DNA of 64,000 nt, taken from Pedobacter nyackensis (GTDB lineage Bacteria; Bacteroidota; Bacteroidia; Sphingobacteriales; Sphingobacteriaceae). The notes below the pieces were generated by a model that was not told the origin of the DNA, did not search any database, and saw only the letters and a program-made list of their open reading frames with translations. The stretch covers positions 1 through 64,000 of the forward strand of contig NZ_FWYB01000020.1 of assembly GCF_900176505.1 (NCBI RefSeq), read 5' to 3'. Of this stretch, positions 61,345-64,000 are shown in pieces (position 1 is the first letter of the stretch; the number at the start of each line of letters is the position of its first letter). The translations under genes were made by a program, and so were the position numbers.

Positions 61345-62808
61345 ATGATGAAGAGAGTTATTCTATCTATTTGTAGCCTTTCTTGCTCCCTTATGGCTGT
61401 AGCGCAAATTGAAGCGCCAAAACCTTATGGTGCTGTCCCTTCAGAAAGGCAGTTGAAATGGCATGAAACAGAGATGTATTGCCTTGTACATTTTACGCCA
61501 ACCACCTTTCAGAATAAGGAATGGGGGTATGGCGATGCAGAACCTTCCTTGTTTAATCCTTTAAATTTTAACGCCCTGCAGATTGTGCAGGCGGCAAAGG
61601 CAGGCGGTTTTAAAGGATTGATTACCGTTGCAAAACACCACGATGGCTTTGCACTATGGCCTACAAAAACCTCTGAATATAACATCAGCAAAAGCACTTG
61701 GAAAAAAGGTAAGGGGGATATGGTAAAGGAGTTCCAGCTGGCGGCTAAAAAAGAAGGGCTTAAGTTTGGTGTATATTGCTCACCCTGGGATAGAAATAAC
61801 CCGCATTATGGTAGTCCTGCTTATGTTGAAGCTTACAGAAAGCAGCTGAGAGAACTTTATACCAATTACGGTGAGTTATTTATGAGCTGGCACGATGGTG
61901 CTAATGGCGGCGACGGCTATTATGGTGGGAAAAAAGAACAACGAAAGGTCGATCAATCTCAATATTACGACTGGAACAACACATGGCAAAATATAACCCG
62001 TAAAATGCAGCCTAACGCAACTATATTTAGTGACGTAGGTTTAGATGTAAGGTGGGTTGGAAATGAGAAAGGATTGGCTCCCGAAACCAGTTGGGCTACC
62101 ATTACTATTAAAGGAAAAAATGGAAAACCGGCGATGCCTGGTTTTATGGATGAAGCGAACCTTGGAACCGGAACCAGAAATGGAGATCAGTGGATACCTT
62201 TCGAGGCCGATGTTGCTTTAAGACCGGGTTGGTTTTATCATAAAGACCAGGATGATAAGGTGAAATCCGTTGCGCAACTATTTAATATTTATTGCAGGTC
62301 TGTAGGGCTAGGTGGTGGGCTGGATCTTGGCTTATCCCCAACGACTGATGGTTTACTTCATCAAAACGATGTAGATACCCTTGCAAAGTTTGGAGCATTA
62401 ATTAAGCAGGTGTTTGCGCATAACCTGGCTGAGCAGGCAAAAATTAGCTTGTCAAATGTTCGCGCTGGGGCAATTCGTGCATATGGCTCAGCCAATTTAA
62501 CGGATCACGACAGATATAGCTATTGGGCAACAGATGATTCAGTCCATGAAGCTACTGCCGAATTGAGTTTTAAACAACCACAACGGTTCTCCATCATCAG
62601 GTTAAAAGAAAATATTAAACTCGGACAAAGGTTAGATAGTGTTGGGGTTGAAGTGTACAGAAACAATGCCTGGGTGCAAATTGCTAAAGCTACCAGTATT
62701 GGCGCCAACCGGATCATACGTCTGCCACAACCCGAAAATGCAGATAGGGTGAGGGTACGATTTTATGCACCGGTAGCTATTGCTGTGAGTGAAATAGGCT
62801 TGTATTAG
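61345..62808 (+). CDS. Secreted alpha-L-fucosidase (GH29)
   Basis: 487 residues with a signal peptide (ILSICSLSCSLMAVAQ). The GH29 barrel has VHFTPTTFQNKEWGYGDAEP, TVAKHHDGFALWPTKTSEYN and FGVYCSPWDRNNPHY; the likely nucleophile Asp is in MSWHDGANGG. The last ~120 residues look like a small beta-sandwich (F5/8-like). It releases fucose from glycans in the periplasm or outside. It may be controlled by the hairpin upstream (61226-61260). Confidence 0.9.
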   Translation: MMKRVILSICSLSCSLMAVAQIEAPKPYGAVPSERQLKWHETEMYCLVHFTPTTFQNKEWGYGDAEPSLFNPLNFNALQIVQAAKAGGFKGLITVAKHHDGFALWPTKTSEYNISKSTWKKGKGDMVKEFQLAAKKEGLKFGVYCSPWDRNNPHYGSPAYVEAYRKQLRELYTNYGELFMSWHDGANGGDGYYGGKKEQRKVDQSQYYDWNNTWQNITRKMQPNATIFSDVGLDVRWVGNEKGLAPETSWATITIKGKNGKPAMPGFMDEANLGTGTRNGDQWIPFEADVALRPGWFYHKDQDDKVKSVAQLFNIYCRSVGLGGGLDLGLSPTTDGLLHQNDVDTLAKFGALIKQVFAHNLAEQAKISLSNVRAGAIRAYGSANLTDHDRYSYWATDDSVHEATAELSFKQPQRFSIIRLKENIKLGQRLDSVGVEVYRNNAWVQIAKATSIGANRIIRLPQPENADRVRVRFYAPVAIAVSEIGLY

Positions 62809-62823
62809 TGTCTAGAAAAGAAT

Positions 62824-62858
62824 ATAAACAAGGCTCGGAAATTCCGAGCCTTGTTTAT
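62824..62858. terminator. Palindromic terminator after the GH29 gene
   Basis: ATAAACAAGGCTCGGAA (62824-62840) pairs perfectly with TTCCGAGCCTTGTTTAT (62842-62858) around a single A. It is symmetric, so it may serve both convergent genes. Confidence 0.8.
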
Positions 62859-62872
62859 TAAATGATAGATAT

Positions 62873-63691
62873 CTATTTTAACGCGTTGAAGAAATTAAAC
62901 TCAACACGGGCCATATACATATTTTTATTGTACCTGTTTTCTAAATTGCCTGCAACCTCAAACCGGTAGCCCAAATCAACGCGTGTACGGCTATTGATAA
63001 TCACCTGAACTGCAGGAGCAAAATCCACGTACGATCTGCCATTTTCCGGATTAGTCTTACCCAACACCTCAAAGTATAAGTTCAGATTAGGCTGATTATA
63101 ATTCTTATATACAAAAGGCAGTAGTAAATAACCGGAAGACATGCTGTAGCCCAACATATGATCTGGCTGTGGCGTACCTGTAATAGTTTTATCACCTATA
63201 TTATCAAAGGCCTTGCTGTAACTCAAAGTACTTGATAAAGCCAATTTATGCAACAACTGGGTAAAAACCAGTCCGGCTTGTACTCCTGTGTTGTCCCCCT
63301 CAAGATTGATGTCTTCAGAATAGGTAGGTCTATTGCTGGTACCAACCCTGGCAAAGGCAGCCGCCCTAAAATGACTCTTCACTTCGTCGATAGATAAAAA
63401 CCTATATTTGCCATATAAACCGGCACCCTCTGCTTTGTATTTTCCATCCATATCCGAGAAAAACCCTTGTCCGTGCAACATGAAGTTCTTATTAAAGCCC
63501 AGCATCAGCTCAGGTATCAGGCGACTGGAAAAATTCGGACTAAACACACCTTCATTAGTGAGTCGAAACCCGATAGATTTTGCGGCCATATTACTTGCCG
63601 GTTCAGAAAAAACATATAATTCCTGTGCCTGCATAGTTATAGCACTCATAGCCACTGCTACAGGTACTAATAAAAATTTAAGAAATCTCAT
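62873..63691 (-). CDS. Predicted outer-membrane beta-barrel protein
   Basis: 272 residues with a signal peptide (LLVPVAVAMSAITMQAQ). The rest is alternating beta-strands (FRAAAFARVG, AGLVFTQLLHKLALSSTLSYS, MARVEFNFF), as in small outer-membrane barrels. I recognise no specific family. The partial secreted-protein gene lies 9 bp upstream on the same strand, a likely operon. Confidence 0.78.
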   Translation of the reverse strand: MRFLKFLLVPVAVAMSAITMQAQELYVFSEPASNMAAKSIGFRLTNEGVFSPNFSSRLIPELMLGFNKNFMLHGQGFFSDMDGKYKAEGAGLYGKYRFLSIDEVKSHFRAAAFARVGTSNRPTYSEDINLEGDNTGVQAGLVFTQLLHKLALSSTLSYSKAFDNIGDKTITGTPQPDHMLGYSMSSGYLLLPFVYKNYNQPNLNLYFEVLGKTNPENGRSYVDFAPAVQVIINSRTRVDLGYRFEVAGNLENRYNKNMYMARVEFNFFNALK

Positions 63692-63700
63692 GAAAATGAC

Positions 63701-64000
63701 TTAGGTGCTTAAATGATAGATACGTGTCATTTTACCATTTACCATGCCTGATCCAGTCTTGTAGGATTCCAAACTAACCTGGGTAGCTTTTTTCTTAAAT
63801 GCCGAACCAGACATGAAATCTTTGTCTACCACAGTAGCTTTTACCGGACCATTCAAAGTTTTATCCTTCGCATTCAGGAACTGATAAACGTTTGTTCCAG
63901 CAATAGCTAATCCTTTATCGTCCACTTTAGTATTGCTGAAATTAAATACAGCGTCTAAGTTCCCCACAGAGAAACCTGCATCTTCTACTTTAGTTTTAAT
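63701..64000 (-). CDS. Partial uncharacterised protein (5' end outside window)
   Basis: The frame is open to the window edge, so the start lies beyond 64000; about 99 codons are visible. The visible part is beta-rich, with GNLDAVFNFSNTKVDDKG and TYQFLNA-like stretches, and ends in MTRIYHLST. I do not recognise it. It is followed after 9 bp by the outer-membrane protein gene, so both may act at the cell envelope. Confidence 0.65.
   Translation of the reverse strand: MKTKVEDAGFSVGNLDAVFNFSNTKVDDKGLAIAGTNVYQFLNAKDKTLNGPVKATVVDKDFMSGSAFKKKATQVSLESYKTGSGMVNGKMTRIYHLST

Noticed and set aside
1..64000. tRNA or rRNA genes, CRISPR arrays, IS elements, prophage
   Set aside because: I saw no T-loop-like GGTTCGAATCC blocks with acceptor stems, no regular short spacers, no transposase or integrase, and no phage genes.

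Overview
The window comes from a Gram-negative Bacteroidota, most likely a Sphingobacteriaceae member close to Pedobacter. The evidence is an AT-rich genome, a type IX secretion cargo (gliding-motility C-terminal domain) beside a PorP/SprF protein, two TonB-dependent receptors with carboxypeptidase-regulatory N-termini, GLPGLI and DUF4249 proteins, and promoters of the Bacteroidota type (-7 box TAnnTTTG, sometimes with TTTG or TTG about 20 bp upstream). About 60 protein genes are packed tightly. I see no rRNA, tRNA, CRISPR array, transposase or prophage.

Layout. 1-4660: end of a large repeat-rich T9SS cargo, PorP/SprF, TonB. 4731-7664: quinone reductase mdaB divergent from a LysR regulator, then a fused SpmA-SpmB membrane protein. 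7727-14190: S9 peptidase, then pyrG-yidC. 14346-17897: outer-membrane receptor with a GLPGLI partner. 17898-18623: the only long gene-free stretch (726 bp), with repeats, hairpins and an orphan terminator. 18624-21561: trpS, deoxynucleoside kinase, kdsB, lipoprotein. 21759-24524: plsC-gatC, ABC ATPase, PduO adenosyltransferase, DUF2795. 24549-29260: ispD, queA, MacB-like permease, a structured intergenic element, aspartate aminotransferase. 29375-32686: overlapping operon of CDF exporter, NUDIX, bioA and a di-iron protein. 32854-35521: Crp- and Lrp-type regulators, lipase, DinB. 35610-40009: TonB receptor with DUF4249 lipoprotein, GAF histidine kinase. 40120-45651: enoyl-CoA hydratase, secreted protein, LTA-synthase-like enzyme, DPP-IV-like peptidase. 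45763-50024: MerR, an HhH/beta-barrel protein and ComEC. 50235-52934: alaS. 53275-55775: arsenic operon. 55859-64000: sirtuin, ExbD, SDR, YciI, cold-shock protein, heme oxygenase, DUF1080, GH29 fucosidase, an outer-membrane protein and a partial secreted protein.

The most interesting locus is 45763-50024. A secreted protein with two ComEA-type helix-hairpin-helix motifs followed by a predicted outer-membrane barrel overlaps comEC by 4 bp, and a strong hairpin abuts its start codon. This looks like a candidate outer-membrane DNA-uptake module. Next are the arsenic operon with two near-identical palindromic operators and a cysteine-rich DUF6428 protein, a di-iron protein coupled to bioA, a 101-bp nested inverted-repeat element (27813-27913), and two terminators with no gene in front of them (18383-18412, 61226-61260).

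All functions are inferred from sequence motifs and context only; no database search was run.
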